Part shown: positions 46,779-56,324 of the stretch, piece by piece
Layout of the letters: each line of letters starts with the position of its first letter
Position numbering within the stretch: the first letter of the stretch is position 1
From: Pseudonocardiaceae bacterium
GTDB taxonomy: Bacteria > Actinomycetota > Actinomycetes > Mycobacteriales > Pseudonocardiaceae
Length of the DNA stretch: 64,000 nucleotides
Reading direction: 5' to 3'
NCBI GenBank assembly: GCA_009377865.1
Contig: WHTH01000011.1
Location: 20,204 to 84,203, forward strand
Made by a program: the position numbers and the translations under genes
The notes under the pieces: model-generated
Told to the model about the DNA's origin: nothing
Databases searched by the model: none
Seen by the model: the letters and a program-made list of their open reading frames with translations, nothing else

Positions 46779-46937
46779 CTATTCCTGCACGGGGTGCGGA
46801 GCGCCCCCACCCGCCTGCCTGACGCCGTCGCGAACGGCAGCACGGACGACGAAGTACAGCACGAAAAAGAACACCGCAGCCGAGAGCACCGTGAACACGA
46901 GCGAGGTGAGCATGGTGAGCAGGCCCATCGAATTCAT
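46779..46937 (-). CDS. Very small single-pass membrane protein
   Basis: The 52-residue product MNSMGLLTMLTSLVFTVLSA continues AVFFFVLYFVVRAAVRDGVRQ and has one or two hydrophobic helices and a polar tail. ATG 46937 is preceded by AAGG at 12 nt. It lies between yebC and ruvC in the same direction. No family recognised; coding status rests on its hydrophobic profile and position, so confidence is modest. Confidence 0.5.
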   Translation of the reverse strand: MNSMGLLTMLTSLVFTVLSAAVFFFVLYFVVRAAVRDGVRQAGGGAPHPVQE

Positions 46938-47030
46938 CACGCTGGGGACCTTGGCGTCTCGGAGCGTGTCTGTCCAGCGACCACGATCCGGCCCGAAACA
47001 ACCCCCGCCCACCGGCCGATCGCGGGCGGG

Positions 47031-47795
47031 CTACGCGTCGAGCAGTTCCAGTATCTCGTCGGAGACGTCGACATTCGTGTAGACGTTCTGCACGTCGTCG
47101 CTGTCCTCGAGCGCGTCGATCAACTTGAACACCTTGCGGGCGTCGTCGGCCTCGACTGGCACGTTGGCCGACGGCACGAAGCTCGCCTCGGCCGAGTCGT
47201 AGTCGATGCCCGCCGCCTGCAGCGCGGTGCGGACCGCGACCAGGTCACCGGCCTCGGAGATCACCTCGAAGGACTCCCCGAGATCGTTGACCTCCTCGGC
47301 GCCGGCGTCGATCACCGCGGCCAGCACGCCGTCCTCGGTGATCGGCTCGGGCGACTGCTCCTTGGGCAGGATCACCACGCCCTTGAGGGTGAACAGGAAC
47401 GACACCGATCCCGCGTCGGCCATCGTGCCGCCGTTGCGGGTCATCGCGGTGCGGACCTCGGAGGCGGCCCGGTTGCGGTTGTCGGTCAGGCACTCCACCA
47501 GGATCGCCACGGTGCCGGGACCGTAGCCCTCGTACATCACCGTCTGGTACTCCGCGCCGCCCGCGTCGGCCCCCGAACCGCGCTTGGCGGCCCGCTCGAT
47601 GTTGTCGCTGGGCACCGAGCTCTTCTTGGCCTTCTGGATGGCGTCGTAGAGCGTCGGGTTGCCATCGGGATCACCGCCGCCGGTGCGAGCCGCCACCTCG
47701 ATGTTCTTGATCAGCTTGGCGAACATCTTGCCGCGCTTGGCGTCGATGGCCGCCTTCTTGTGCTTGGTGGTGGCCCATTTCGAGTGGCCGCTCAT
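47031..47795 (-). CDS. YebC/PmpR-family regulatory protein
   Basis: The 254-residue protein begins [37 protein letters not shown] and contains [50 protein letters not shown] and the acidic C-terminus. Members are described as transcriptional regulators and, more recently, as factors easing translation of proline-rich stretches. The usual place beside ruvC is kept. The start is fixed by homology, as the upstream 48 bp of open frame is not conserved. Confidence 0.96.
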   Translation of the reverse strand: MSGHSKWATTKHKKAAIDAKRGKMFAKLIKNIEVAARTGGGDPDGNPTLYDAIQKAKKSSVPSDNIERAAKRGSGADAGGAEYQTVMYEGYGPGTVAILVECLTDNRNRAASEVRTAMTRNGGTMADAGSVSFLFTLKGVVILPKEQSPEPITEDGVLAAVIDAGAEEVNDLGESFEVISEAGDLVAVRTALQAAGIDYDSAEASFVPSANVPVEADDARKVFKLIDALEDSDDVQNVYTNVDVSDEILELLDA

Positions 47796-47852
47796 GGCTC
47801 CCGCACTCCTCGTCACTGCACTCGTCGTCACTGCGCATGGCACGGCGGGGCG

Positions 47853-48479
47853 CTATGGCCGTCTGCAGGCCGCCCGCACCGTCTCGCAGAACAGCTGGTG
47901 CACCCGCCGGTCGCCGGTCAACTCCGGGTGAAAGGCGGTGGCGAGCACAGTGCCCTGCCGAACTGCCACGATCCTACCGGCGGCCACCCCGGCTTCCGGC
48001 ACATCGGGCACCCGGGCGAGCACTTCCACGTCCGGCCCTGCCTCCTCCACCCACGGGGCGCGGATGAACACCGCCCGGACGGGTGCCCCGTCCACCCCGG
48101 TGAAATCGAGGTCGGCCTCGAACGAGTCGACCTGGCGGCCGAAGGCGTTGCGGCGCACCACGGCGTCCATCGCGGATAGCTGCTGCTGACCCGGCCGACC
48201 GTCGAGCAGCCCGTTGCCGAGCAGGATCATCCCGGCACACGAACCGTAGGCGGGCATCCCCGCCCGGAGCCGCTCGCGCAGTGGCTCGAGCAGCTCGAAT
48301 GACTGCAGCAGCCGGCTGATGGTCGTCGACTCCCCGCCGGGGATGATCAGCGCGTCCACCTCGGCGAGTTCTTCCGGCCGCCGTATCAGGGCGCTACGCA
48401 GCCCGCACTCGGCCAGCGCCTGCACGTGCTCGCGGACGTCGCCCTGCAGTGCCAGCACGCCGACCACGGGTTCGATCAC
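47853..48479 (-). CDS. pdxT: Pyridoxal 5'-phosphate synthase glutaminase subunit PdxT
   Basis: Hydrolyses glutamine and channels ammonia to PdxS. The 208-residue class I-type amidotransferase has [30 protein letters not shown], the nucleophile Cys in [20 protein letters not shown] and the His-Glu pair in [18 protein letters not shown] 48479 gives the family length; its Shine-Dalgarno is weak. Its partner pdxS is 4 kb away. Confidence 0.96.
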   Translation of the reverse strand: MIEPVVGVLALQGDVREHVQALAECGLRSALIRRPEELAEVDALIIPGGESTTISRLLQSFELLEPLRERLRAGMPAYGSCAGMILLGNGLLDGRPGQQQLSAMDAVVRRNAFGRQVDSFEADLDFTGVDGAPVRAVFIRAPWVEEAGPDVEVLARVPDVPEAGVAAGRIVAVRQGTVLATAFHPELTGDRRVHQLFCETVRAACRRP

Positions 48480-48516
48480 GTGGTGAGCGTATGCGTGCAC
48501 AGCATAGGATCGCCGG

Positions 48517-48788
48517 GTGGCCGTCGGTGGGGAGCAGGTCGTCACCGGGGTCGACCCAGCCCACGGGCTGACCGCGAGCCAGGTGCGAGAGCGGATCGAG
48601 GACGGGCGCAGCAATGATGTCCCGGCCCGAACCAGCCGCTGCATCGGCGACATCGTCCGCGCGAACGTGCTGACCGGTTCAACGCGATAATCGGCGTGCT
48701 GTTCGCGATCATCCTGGTGATCGGGCCGATCCAGGACGGCCTGTTCGGCTTCGTGATTCGTGCTCTGCCCGTCGGCCCGCACCGCTGA
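48517..48788 (+). pseudogene. Remnant of a CtpE-like cation-transporting P-type ATPase (N-terminal fragment)
   Basis: The + strand encodes [37 protein letters not shown]. Then, after a one-base loss near 48677, come [27 protein letters not shown] and a stop at 48786. This matches the first 80 or so residues of CtpE-type ATPases (LTxxxVxxRxxxGxxNDxPxRxxRxVxxIVRANVxTRxNAIxGVL). Nothing of the remaining ~700 residues is present. It fills the otherwise empty gap between pdxT and the decarboxylase gene (48480-48848). Confidence 0.8.
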
Positions 48789-48848
48789 CCATGCCCGGCT
48801 ACGGTGGACTCGGCAGCGCGCGAACCCCATTCTGGTTCCAGAAGGCGG

Positions 48849-50228
48849 TCACACGAGGGCGTCGCGGACGATCCGCACCGCCTCGTCGACGTGCTCGGCA
48901 TGGCTGCGGTGCGACAGCACGCACAGCCGCAGCACGACGCGGCCGTGCACCGAGGTGCTCGACAGGAAGACTCGGCGCGAGGCGTTGATCCGCTCCAGCA
49001 GCCGCCGGTTCGCGGTGTCGTCGCCATCGCGCAACCGGAACCCGACGACGGTCAGCTCGGGCTCGGCCAGGACCTCCAGGGCGGGTTCGGCCGCGAGCGC
49101 CTCGTAGGCGGTGCGTGCCAGATCCAGCTTCTCGTCGAGCGCCGCCCGGAACGCGGCCACCCCGTGCAACTGCAGCGGCAGCCACACCCGCAGCCCGCGG
49201 ACCTCCCGGGACAGCTCGACGCCCAGCCCGGCGAAGTCGGCAACGTCGCGGTCGGGCGCCAGGTCCTGCAGGTAGTGCGCACCGCCCTGATGCGCGGCCG
49301 CCAACCGGTTCGGGTCGCGCACCAGCAGCGCACCGGTGCCGTAGGGCAGGAACAGGCTCTTGTGCGGATCGAGGGTGATCGAGTCGGCTCGCTCGATCCC
49401 CCGCAACCGTGTCCGGCCGCGGTCGGTGAGCGTGAACAGACCGCCGTAGGCGCCGTCGACGTGCAACCACAGCCCCTCCCGCGCGGCGAGGTCGGCGAGA
49501 CCGGGCAGCGGGTCGATCGTGCCGGTGTCGGTGGTGCCTGCCGAGCCCACCAGCAGGAACGGTCGGTGGCCCGCCGTCCGGTCGGCCGCGATCATCGCCG
49601 CCGCCGCCTCGACGTCCATGCGCAGCTGCGCCGTGCTGGGCACCACCCGCACCGCCGCCGCAGGCAGTCCGGCGATCCTGGCGGCCTTGGTCACCGAGTG
49701 GTGCGCCTGCGCGGTGACATACAGCCGCCCACCTATGAGGTCCTCGCCGAGGCCGGCGTGTCGGGCGGCCACCACAGCGGAGAGGTTCGCCATGGAGCCG
49801 CCGGTGGTCAGTAACCCGCCGGATGCTGCGGGCAGCCCGCATGCCGCTGCGAGCCACCGGATGACTCCCTGCTCGAGCGCGACCAGCGGCGGCGCGAACG
49901 CGGCCATTCCCCCGAACCGGTTCACCGCGCGCGCGTAGAGCTCGGCGACGGCCGAGCTGAACACGCCGCCGCCGGGGATGTATCCGAAGTACCCGCCGCC
50001 CGCGGTCTCCAGCGCGCATCCGGCCGCTTCGTCGAGCCGGTCGAGCAGCATTTCGAGGCTGCCGGGTTGCTCGGATGGCGGTGCCGCGACCTGCCGCAAC
50101 AGGTCCTCGTCGACCTGGTCGTGGCTGGCCGGCCGCTCGTCGAGGCTGTCGACGAAGCCGATGGCCCGATCCGTCACGAGACCGGCGATACGCTCCATCT
50201 CCGTCCGGTCGGGCTCCAACGGGTGCAT
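48849..50228 (-). CDS. PLP-dependent amino-acid decarboxylase (aromatic-L-amino-acid decarboxylase family)
   Basis: The 459-residue group II decarboxylase has GGGYFGYIPGGGVFSSAVAELYARAVNRF, LLTTGGSMANLSAVVAARHAGL, AQAHHSVTKAARIAGL and LVGSAGTTDTGTIDPLPGLADLAAREGLWLHVDGAYGG. The PLP lysine is in ITLDPHKSLFLPYGTGALLVRD. The substrate could be an aromatic amino acid or a related acid. GGAGGAGGGA precedes ATG 50228. It lies in accessory DNA between pdxT and pdxS, and its cofactor is the product of those genes, which may be coincidence. Confidence 0.9.
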   Translation of the reverse strand: MHPLEPDRTEMERIAGLVTDRAIGFVDSLDERPASHDQVDEDLLRQVAAPPSEQPGSLEMLLDRLDEAAGCALETAGGGYFGYIPGGGVFSSAVAELYARAVNRFGGMAAFAPPLVALEQGVIRWLAAACGLPAASGGLLTTGGSMANLSAVVAARHAGLGEDLIGGRLYVTAQAHHSVTKAARIAGLPAAAVRVVPSTAQLRMDVEAAAAMIAADRTAGHRPFLLVGSAGTTDTGTIDPLPGLADLAAREGLWLHVDGAYGGLFTLTDRGRTRLRGIERADSITLDPHKSLFLPYGTGALLVRDPNRLAAAHQGGAHYLQDLAPDRDVADFAGLGVELSREVRGLRVWLPLQLHGVAAFRAALDEKLDLARTAYEALAAEPALEVLAEPELTVVGFRLRDGDDTANRRLLERINASRRVFLSSTSVHGRVVLRLCVLSHRSHAEHVDEAVRIVRDALV

Positions 50229-50245
50229 GATTCCCTCCTCCTGCC

Positions 50246-50488
50246 TCACGGGACGCCCAGTGCGCGCAACGCCGCGGTAGTGCCCGCCGCGAGCAGCACG
50301 ACCACCACGAACGGGGTGCGTAGCCAGGCTGCGACCGCTCCGACCGCAACTCCGGTCGCGCGGGCCCAGCCGGCGAAGCCCGATCCAGTACGCCCGCCAT
50401 CGGAATGTCCTTGCAATGGGCGCAGGACGTCGACGGCCACATGGTCAAAGCGGTCGGCAGCTGCCGACCGCTCGCTCGGTTCACACAC
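50246..50488 (-). other. Possible AzlD-like membrane fragment
   Basis: An 80-codon frame ends with a hydrophobic segment (ARATGVAVGAVAAWLRTPFVVVVLLAAGTTAALRALG). It resembles the last two helices of AzlD branched-chain amino-acid exporter subunits (VAWRTRxxxxxxxAGMxxLWLLR). The upstream part is polar and unlike AzlD, and no azlC is present. Either a decayed 3' fragment or a spurious frame. Confidence 0.35.
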
Positions 50489-50528
50489 GACCGGCCCTGA
50501 CTCTGTGGATATGCGCTTACTGCAAGAG

Positions 50529-50969
50529 TTAGTCGACAGCGACGTCCTGGTTGGTGTCCAGGGTGGACATGCCGAGCGCGGCCCACGCCGTCAACAGCTG
50601 GTGATCGCCTGCAGCCACCACGATGTCGTCATCATCGAGCTGGTGCGCCGAGGCGCAGTGCACCGCATCGTAGCCGCGCAGCGCGTGGCTCTGGGCAAGG
50701 TCAGCGGCCTGCCGGACCAGCAACTCATCGACTTCGACCACCTCGAACTCGTCCCACATCTCGTCGAGCCTGCCCACGGCTGACCGGCGTTGCGCCTCCG
50801 TGAGCCGACCCATGCGGGCTGCCTGCGCTAGCGCCGCCGCCACCTCGACATAGAGCAGCCTGCAGGACACGACGGCGTCGGTGTCGTCCCAGAACCGTCT
50901 GCACAGCGCCGTGCTCGGCTCCACAACGAGCAACGGAACAAAGGCCGAGGTGTCGAAGTAGCCGATCAC
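50529..50969 (-). CDS. vapC: PIN-domain toxin (VapC family)
   Basis: The 146-residue predicted RNase has all PIN acidic residues: D6 in MIGYFDTSAFVPLLV, Glu in LLYVEVAAALAQAAR, Asp in ALRGYDAVHCASAHQL and Asp in IVVAAGDHQLLTAWAALGM. It overlaps its antitoxin gene as GTGA. It is not closely similar to the VapC at 8600-9064, so the two modules were acquired independently. Confidence 0.92.
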   Translation of the reverse strand: MIGYFDTSAFVPLLVVEPSTALCRRFWDDTDAVVSCRLLYVEVAAALAQAARMGRLTEAQRRSAVGRLDEMWDEFEVVEVDELLVRQAADLAQSHALRGYDAVHCASAHQLDDDDIVVAAGDHQLLTAWAALGMSTLDTNQDVAVD

Positions 50970-51220
50970 CGTCGCTGCGTAGCTATGAGATCACTCACGG
51001 CGCCGGCGGCGGCGATGGGATCACGAGACGGCCGCTTCGGCTGACGGGCCTGGCGGACTCGCCCCTCGGCGATGAGCCGCTCCAGGGGGGTCGGCGCGCC
51101 AGCCGGAACGATACGTGCGACGACCCGACCGTGCTCGGTCACGGTCACGCTGCGTCCTTCGCGAACCTGCGCGAGGTGGCGGCTCAGCCCGTCTCGAAGT
51201 TCCCGGATCCCCACCCTCAT
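50966..51220 (-). CDS. vapB: Phd/YefM-type antitoxin
   Basis: The 84-residue protein MRVGIRELRDGLSRHLAQVREGRSVTVTEHGRVVARIVPAG has the Phd/YefM N-terminal DNA-binding fold. A basic C-terminus (QARQPKRPSRDP) follows, which is expected to wrap the toxin. ATG 51220 has AAGGAGG 6 nt upstream, one of the strongest ribosome binding sites here. The 79 bp upstream are AT-richer than the surroundings and should contain the promoter/operator. Confidence 0.9.
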   Translation of the reverse strand: MRVGIRELRDGLSRHLAQVREGRSVTVTEHGRVVARIVPAGAPTPLERLIAEGRVRQARQPKRPSRDPIAAAGAVSDLIATQRR

Positions 51221-51299
51221 GACAGCCTCCTTGTGGCCACATCCAATACAACAAATATAGCCATCCTCAAGCATGCTGTCCACCGCAAATAAACCGCGC

Positions 51300-52529
51300 C
51301 TAGGGTTCGAGAAACCAGGGGCTCGCGTAGGCCACCGCGAGGTTGTTCGCCGGGTGCCCGGACGGGCCGGGGCTGTCGTTGGGCTCGGCCGGATCGGCGA
51401 TGCGCAGCACCACCCAGCCGCCCGCGGTGGCCTCGACCGGGACGGCGAACCGCGACACGTCGCCGCAGCGGATGTCGACGACCTCGGCCACGGCGGGCAC
51501 CGGCCCACCCGGCCGCAGCACCTGCACCTGCAGCGGCATCCCGGCCCACCCCCGCCCCCGGTCGACGTCGAGCGCGAACTCCACCGCACCACTGCGGTGC
51601 CGCAGCACCGAACCCATCCGCACCCCGTTGGCGGTGGCGTCCACCCGAAGCCCGGCAACCCTGGTGGCGAAGAACCGCCGTGCCCGCAGCGCCTCAGCGA
51701 CGCCGGCCCGGCTCAGCTCGGTGACCCACAGCCCCGCCCTGCCCTTTCCCTCCGACAGGCCCCAGTCGTCGCCGTGCTCGTCGGTGACGCCGAGCAGACC
51801 GGTCCGCCAGCCGGCCTCCAGGCACGCCACCAGCGGCGAAGTACCGCCGCGCCCGACGCCCTCGAACAGGTAGTCGTCGTAACGGTTGAACATCTCCAGG
51901 CTGACCAGCTGATCACGGGCGGCATCGAAGTAGGCGAAGCCGGAGAAGCAGCCGGCTTCCCTGCCGGGGTGGTTGAAGCCGGCCAGGCCGGTGTCCTGCG
52001 CTGTCCCGGAGCGTCCTGCCTCACGCCCGGCGTTGGTCAGCCACTCGTAGAACTGAGCCATTTCGGTGTGGCTGGCGATGTCGATGAAGTCGTCGGTGAA
52101 CCACGCGTTGACGTGTCCCAGATGGGGGTGGGACCACTCGAAGCCGCGGATCGCGGTGAACTCCCCGGGCCGGTCGTGCGCAGCGGCCAACTCACCGGTG
52201 CGTCGCCAGCCGGCCCGATCGAGCCCGATCCACGGCCTGCCGCCCGCGCCGGTGCCCTCCACCGAGGCGCCCCGGATGGCGTGATCGGTCAGCGCAGCGA
52301 CGTCCAGGCCGGCGTCACGCATCGACGGGAACGCCTCACTCGGGTCACCGTCGCCATCGGAGAGCACGGTGTGGTTGTGCAGGTCGGCGTGCACCAGCAT
52401 GGTTCCCCGGCTGATCCGGGACTCCCGCTGCGCGCCGCCGGCTGGTACGGCGCCTGCCAGTGATGTATCGGCTGCTCCTGCCAGCAACAGCGCCCGGCCC
52501 GTAACCGGTCCTCGGTGTGAGTGCGTCAC
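51300..52529 (-). CDS. PHP-domain metallohydrolase (CehA/McbA family)
   Basis: The 409-residue protein has a hydrophobic N-terminal 40 residues that might be a signal sequence. The PHP metal motif [22 protein letters not shown] comes next. [32 protein letters not shown] and [13 protein letters not shown] carry further His/Asp ligands. A C-terminal beta domain follows. CehA/McbA-like enzymes act on varied phosphoesters or carbamates; substrate here unknown. The GTG start overlaps the pdxS stop (GTGA), so it is translationally coupled to pdxS. Confidence 0.85.
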   Translation of the reverse strand: MTHSHRGPVTGRALLLAGAADTSLAGAVPAGGAQRESRISRGTMLVHADLHNHTVLSDGDGDPSEAFPSMRDAGLDVAALTDHAIRGASVEGTGAGGRPWIGLDRAGWRRTGELAAAHDRPGEFTAIRGFEWSHPHLGHVNAWFTDDFIDIASHTEMAQFYEWLTNAGREAGRSGTAQDTGLAGFNHPGREAGCFSGFAYFDAARDQLVSLEMFNRYDDYLFEGVGRGGTSPLVACLEAGWRTGLLGVTDEHGDDWGLSEGKGRAGLWVTELSRAGVAEALRARRFFATRVAGLRVDATANGVRMGSVLRHRSGAVEFALDVDRGRGWAGMPLQVQVLRPGGPVPAVAEVVDIRCGDVSRFAVPVEATAGGWVVLRIADPAEPNDSPGPSGHPANNLAVAYASPWFLEP

Positions 52530-53479
52530 CAGCCGCGCTGGGCCAGTCGCTGCGCCTCGGGCAGCTCGGTGAGCCCGACCATCGCCTCGCCGAGTCCGCG
52601 GGACACCTTGGCGAGCATGTCCGGGTCGTCGTGAAAGGTGGTGGCCTTGACGATCGCCTCGGCGCGCCGCGCAGGTCCGTGCGACTTGAAGATCCCGGAA
52701 CCGACGAAGACACCCTCGGCGCCGAGCTGCATCATCATCGCCGCATCGGCTGGGGTGGCGATGCCGCCCGCGGTGAACAGCACGACCGGCAGCTTGCCGG
52801 CAGCGGCGACCTCCGAGACCAGCTCCACCGGCGCCTGCAGCTCCTTGGCGGCGGTGTGGAGCTCGTCGGACCCCATCGTCGACAGCCGCCGGATGCCGGC
52901 ACGGATCGCGCGCATGTGCCGGGTCGCCTCGACCACGTTGCCGGTACCGGCCTCACCCTTGGAGCGGATCATCGCCGCACCCTCGGAGATCCGGCGCAGC
53001 GCCTCACCGAGGTTGGTCGCGCCGCACACGAACGGCACGGTGAAGCCGAACTTGTCGATGTGGTTGGCCTCGTCGGCGGGGGTGAGCACCTCGGACTCGT
53101 CGACGTAGTCCACGCCGACCGCCTGCAACACCTGCGCCTCGACGAAGTGCCCGATGCGCGCCTTCGCCATCACCGGGATCGAGACCGCATCGATGATCCC
53201 GCTGACCATGTCGGGGTCACTCATCCGGGCAACGCCGCCCTGCGATCGGATGTCGGCAGGCACCCGCTCGAGCGCCATCACTGCGACCGCCCCGGCGTCC
53301 TCGGCGATCTTCGCCTGCCCCGGGGTGACCACGTCCATGATCACGCCACCCTTGAGCATCTCGGCCATCCCGCGCTTGACCAGTGCGGTACCGACCTGCC
53401 GGGCTGCCAGGCCGGACGACGCTGGCCGGGGGACGGACTGGAGGGATCCGACGTGGGTGGGCTCGGTGTCGGCGGGCAC
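52526..53479 (-). CDS. pdxS: Pyridoxal 5'-phosphate synthase subunit PdxS
   Basis: Condenses ribose 5-phosphate, glyceraldehyde 3-phosphate and ammonia to PLP. The 317-residue (beta/alpha)8 protein contains [82 protein letters not shown] loop and [40 protein letters not shown] 53479 has GAGGAG 9 nt upstream. The first 25 residues are variable. Confidence 0.97.
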   Translation of the reverse strand: MPADTEPTHVGSLQSVPRPASSGLAARQVGTALVKRGMAEMLKGGVIMDVVTPGQAKIAEDAGAVAVMALERVPADIRSQGGVARMSDPDMVSGIIDAVSIPVMAKARIGHFVEAQVLQAVGVDYVDESEVLTPADEANHIDKFGFTVPFVCGATNLGEALRRISEGAAMIRSKGEAGTGNVVEATRHMRAIRAGIRRLSTMGSDELHTAAKELQAPVELVSEVAAAGKLPVVLFTAGGIATPADAAMMMQLGAEGVFVGSGIFKSHGPARRAEAIVKATTFHDDPDMLAKVSRGLGEAMVGLTELPEAQRLAQRGW

Positions 53480-53716
53480 GATGGTTCGCTCCTCGGGCCA
53501 AATGATGCGGAGATCGTGGCGGCGGTGGCCAGCCACACATCGATCATACGTCGAGCACCGCGCCTGGTCGAAGGCCACTGGCCAGCACGTGGCCCCGCGC
53601 GTCGGCTCCGAACGGGCGGCCAACGAGACCTGAACTCGGGGTTGCGACCCCCGGGCACCACGGTGTGAGATCGGGCACACACCCCACACCAACAGCGCGT
53701 TCGGGGAGTGGTGTCG

Positions 53717-55834
53717 ATGGCTGGGAAGAGCAACGGCGAGCGTTCGGACGCGGTCGGGGTGGCGGACGATCCAGGTCGGATCCGCAATGTCGCCCTCGTC
53801 GGCCCGTCCGGCGCGGGCAAGACCACACTGGTGGAGGCACTGTTGGCCGCCACCGGCACGATCGATCGGGCAGGGTCGGTCGTCGACGGCACGACAGTGT
53901 GCGACCACGACCCCGCGGCCGTGCGGCAGCAGCGCTCGGTGACGCTGGCGGTCGCACCGCTGCACCACGAGGGCGTGAAGATCAACCTCGTCGACACCCC
54001 CGGCTACGCGGACTTCGTCGGTGAGCTGCGAGCGGGTCTGCGGGCCGTCGACGCGGCGCTGTTCGTGGTGTCCGCGGCCGAGAGCGTCGACCCCGCGACC
54101 ACCGCATTGTGGGAGGAGTGCGCCGAGGTCGGGCTACCCAGGGCGGTGGTGTGCAGCCGCCTCGACCACCCGCGCGCCGACCTCGACGGCGAGCTCGCGG
54201 AATGCCGTGCGGCGTTCGGTGAGGGCGTGCTGCCGCTGTATCTGACGGTGCGCGACGGCGAGGGGACGGTCACCGGCCTGGCGGGCCTGCTCACCGGTCA
54301 ACTCGTCGACTACTCCGCCGGCTACCCGCCGCGGCGCAGCGCCGTCGACGGGGCCGTCGACGCCGGGGCGTTCCGCGATGACCGTAACGAGCTGATCGAG
54401 GGCATCATCGCCGAGAGCGAGGACGAAACCCTCATGGAGCGCTACCTCGAGGGCGCCGACCTCGAGGTAGACACGCTGATCAAGGACTTGGAGAAGGCAG
54501 TCGCGCGCGGCGCATTCCACCCGGTCATTCCCGCCTGCGCGGCCAGCGGTGTCGGGCTCGCCGAGCTGCTCGAGGTGCTCGTGGGCGCGTTCCCCGCACC
54601 GGGAGCGCACCTCCCCCCGCCGGTGACATGCCCGGACGGCAAGCCGCATCCCGCGGTGACCGTCGATCCCGCCGCTCCGCTGGCCGCCGAGGTCGTACGC
54701 ACCCTGGTCGACCCGTACCAGGGCCGGGTGTCGCTGGTCCGGGTCTTCTCCGGGACGGTGGCGCCGGACCGGCCGGTGCACGTCTCCGGCCACGGCCTGG
54801 CCGATCGGGGCCACGCAGACCACGACGTCGACGAGCGGGTGGCCCACGTCTACGCCCCGGTGGGCGGCGCGCTGCACGAGGTGTCGTACTGCATCGCGGG
54901 TGACCTGTGCGCGGTCACCAAGCTCAGCTCGGCCGAAACCGGGGACACGCTGTCCGGGACCGACGACCCGCTGCTGGTGGCCCCCTGGCGGATGCCCGAG
55001 CCGCTGCTGCCGGTGGCGGTGGTCGGGCGCAGCCGCAGCGACGAGGATGCGCTGGTCCGCAACCTCGGCCGGCTGGTGGCAGCCGACCCCACGCTGCGGC
55101 TCGAACGCAACTCCGAGACCCACCAGCTCGTGCTGTGGTGCATGGGTGAGGCACACGCCGACGTGGTGCTCTCCCGGCTGCGAGCCGGTGGTGCCGAGGT
55201 GGAGACCGAGCCGGTCGTGGTGCCGCTGCGCGAGACCTTCTCGGGCGGCGCCAAGGGGCACGGCAAGCACGTCAAGCAGTCCGGCGGGCACGGCCAGTAC
55301 GCGGTATGCGACATCGAGGTCGAGCCGCTGGCCCGCGGGGACGGTTTCGAGTTCGTCGACAAGGTGGTCGGCGGCGCAGTGCCGCACCAGTACATTCCCA
55401 GCGTGGAGAAGGGCGTCCGGGCACAGATGGAACGCGGCCTGCTCGCCGCGGGCCGGCCCGTGGTCGATATCCGCGTCACGCTCGTCGACGGCAAGGCCCA
55501 CAGCGTGGACTCCTCCGACATGGCGTTCCAGACCGCTGGATCGCTCGCGCTCAAGGACGCCGCCGAGCGCGGCTCCGTGGTGGAGCTCGAGCCGCTCGAC
55601 GAGGTCGTGGTGCGGATGCCCGAGGAGCACCTCGGCACGGTGCTGGGTGACCTGTCCTCGCGGCGCGGCCGGGTGCTGGGAACCGAGAACGACGGCGCCG
55701 GCCGCATGCTGGTGCGCGCCGAGGTGCCCGCCGCCGAGCTACTGCGCTACACGGTCGACCTGCGCGGACTGACCTCGGGCAGTGCCCGCTTCACCCGCGT
55801 GTTCTCGCGCTACGCGACTGCCACGTCGGCGTGA
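53717..55834 (+). CDS. Elongation factor G-like protein EF-G2
   Basis: Translation-factor GTPase paralogue of 705 residues. The G domain has P-loop [32 protein letters not shown] and a [10 protein letters not shown] segment in place of NKMD. Domains II-V follow, including [38 protein letters not shown] and [15 protein letters not shown]. Members bind GTP but in M. smegmatis EF-G2 shows no ribosome-dependent hydrolysis, so its role is unclear. It diverges from pdxS; its 3' end overlaps the next, convergent gene by 44 bp. Confidence 0.92.
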   Translation: MAGKSNGERSDAVGVADDPGRIRNVALVGPSGAGKTTLVEALLAATGTIDRAGSVVDGTTVCDHDPAAVRQQRSVTLAVAPLHHEGVKINLVDTPGYADFVGELRAGLRAVDAALFVVSAAESVDPATTALWEECAEVGLPRAVVCSRLDHPRADLDGELAECRAAFGEGVLPLYLTVRDGEGTVTGLAGLLTGQLVDYSAGYPPRRSAVDGAVDAGAFRDDRNELIEGIIAESEDETLMERYLEGADLEVDTLIKDLEKAVARGAFHPVIPACAASGVGLAELLEVLVGAFPAPGAHLPPPVTCPDGKPHPAVTVDPAAPLAAEVVRTLVDPYQGRVSLVRVFSGTVAPDRPVHVSGHGLADRGHADHDVDERVAHVYAPVGGALHEVSYCIAGDLCAVTKLSSAETGDTLSGTDDPLLVAPWRMPEPLLPVAVVGRSRSDEDALVRNLGRLVAADPTLRLERNSETHQLVLWCMGEAHADVVLSRLRAGGAEVETEPVVVPLRETFSGGAKGHGKHVKQSGGHGQYAVCDIEVEPLARGDGFEFVDKVVGGAVPHQYIPSVEKGVRAQMERGLLAAGRPVVDIRVTLVDGKAHSVDSSDMAFQTAGSLALKDAAERGSVVELEPLDEVVVRMPEEHLGTVLGDLSSRRGRVLGTENDGAGRMLVRAEVPAAELLRYTVDLRGLTSGSARFTRVFSRYATATSA

Positions 55835-56324
55835 AATCGACCGGCGGATCGACGATCTCGAAGTACCGGGGCCAGGGGGCCGTGCCCGCGAGCCGCAGCC
55901 AGCGCACCACCCGGCGAGTACGCAACGCGCGGGTGTCGCGGACCGCATCGTTGTACACCCGCCGTGCGAGCATGACACACGCCTCGGCGTCGGCCAGCTC
56001 GACGTCGAGCGCGGCGTCGAGTGTGCTGCGGTCGAGGGCGCCGAGCATCCTGCCGAGCTCGTTCTCGACGGCCTCACGGTCCGAAGCAGATGCCGTGGTC
56101 CTGCCCGCCGCCGTGGCGAGCCCGGGCTCGGCGACTTCGGGTAGCCCGCCGGCTGCGATCAGGGTGCGCACCACGACGGCGCGTCGCACCAGCGCACTGT
56201 CGAGCGCCAGCCAAGCCGCGTCGGTGCGAACGTGCAGCCTGTCCAGCCGGTTCGCGACCCGGACCGCCGCCCGCAGAACAACCAGAACGACCACCACCCC
56301 GAGCGTGATGAGCAGCGGTGTCAC
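55791..56324 (-). CDS. LemA-like membrane-anchored protein
   Basis: The 177-residue protein has an N-terminal helix (LLITLGVVVVLVVLRAAVRVANRLDRL). A helical region follows with ALDSALVRRAVVVRTLIAAGG and VMLARRVYNDAVRDTRALRTRRVVRWLRLAGTAPWPRYFEI, a pattern seen in LemA proteins (RRxYNxxVxDxN ... GF). Assignment is by pattern and not secure. The GTG start overlaps the pimA stop. Function unknown. Confidence 0.6.
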   Translation of the reverse strand: MTPLLITLGVVVVLVVLRAAVRVANRLDRLHVRTDAAWLALDSALVRRAVVVRTLIAAGGLPEVAEPGLATAAGRTTASASDREAVENELGRMLGALDRSTLDAALDVELADAEACVMLARRVYNDAVRDTRALRTRRVVRWLRLAGTAPWPRYFEIVDPPVDFTPTWQSRSARTRG

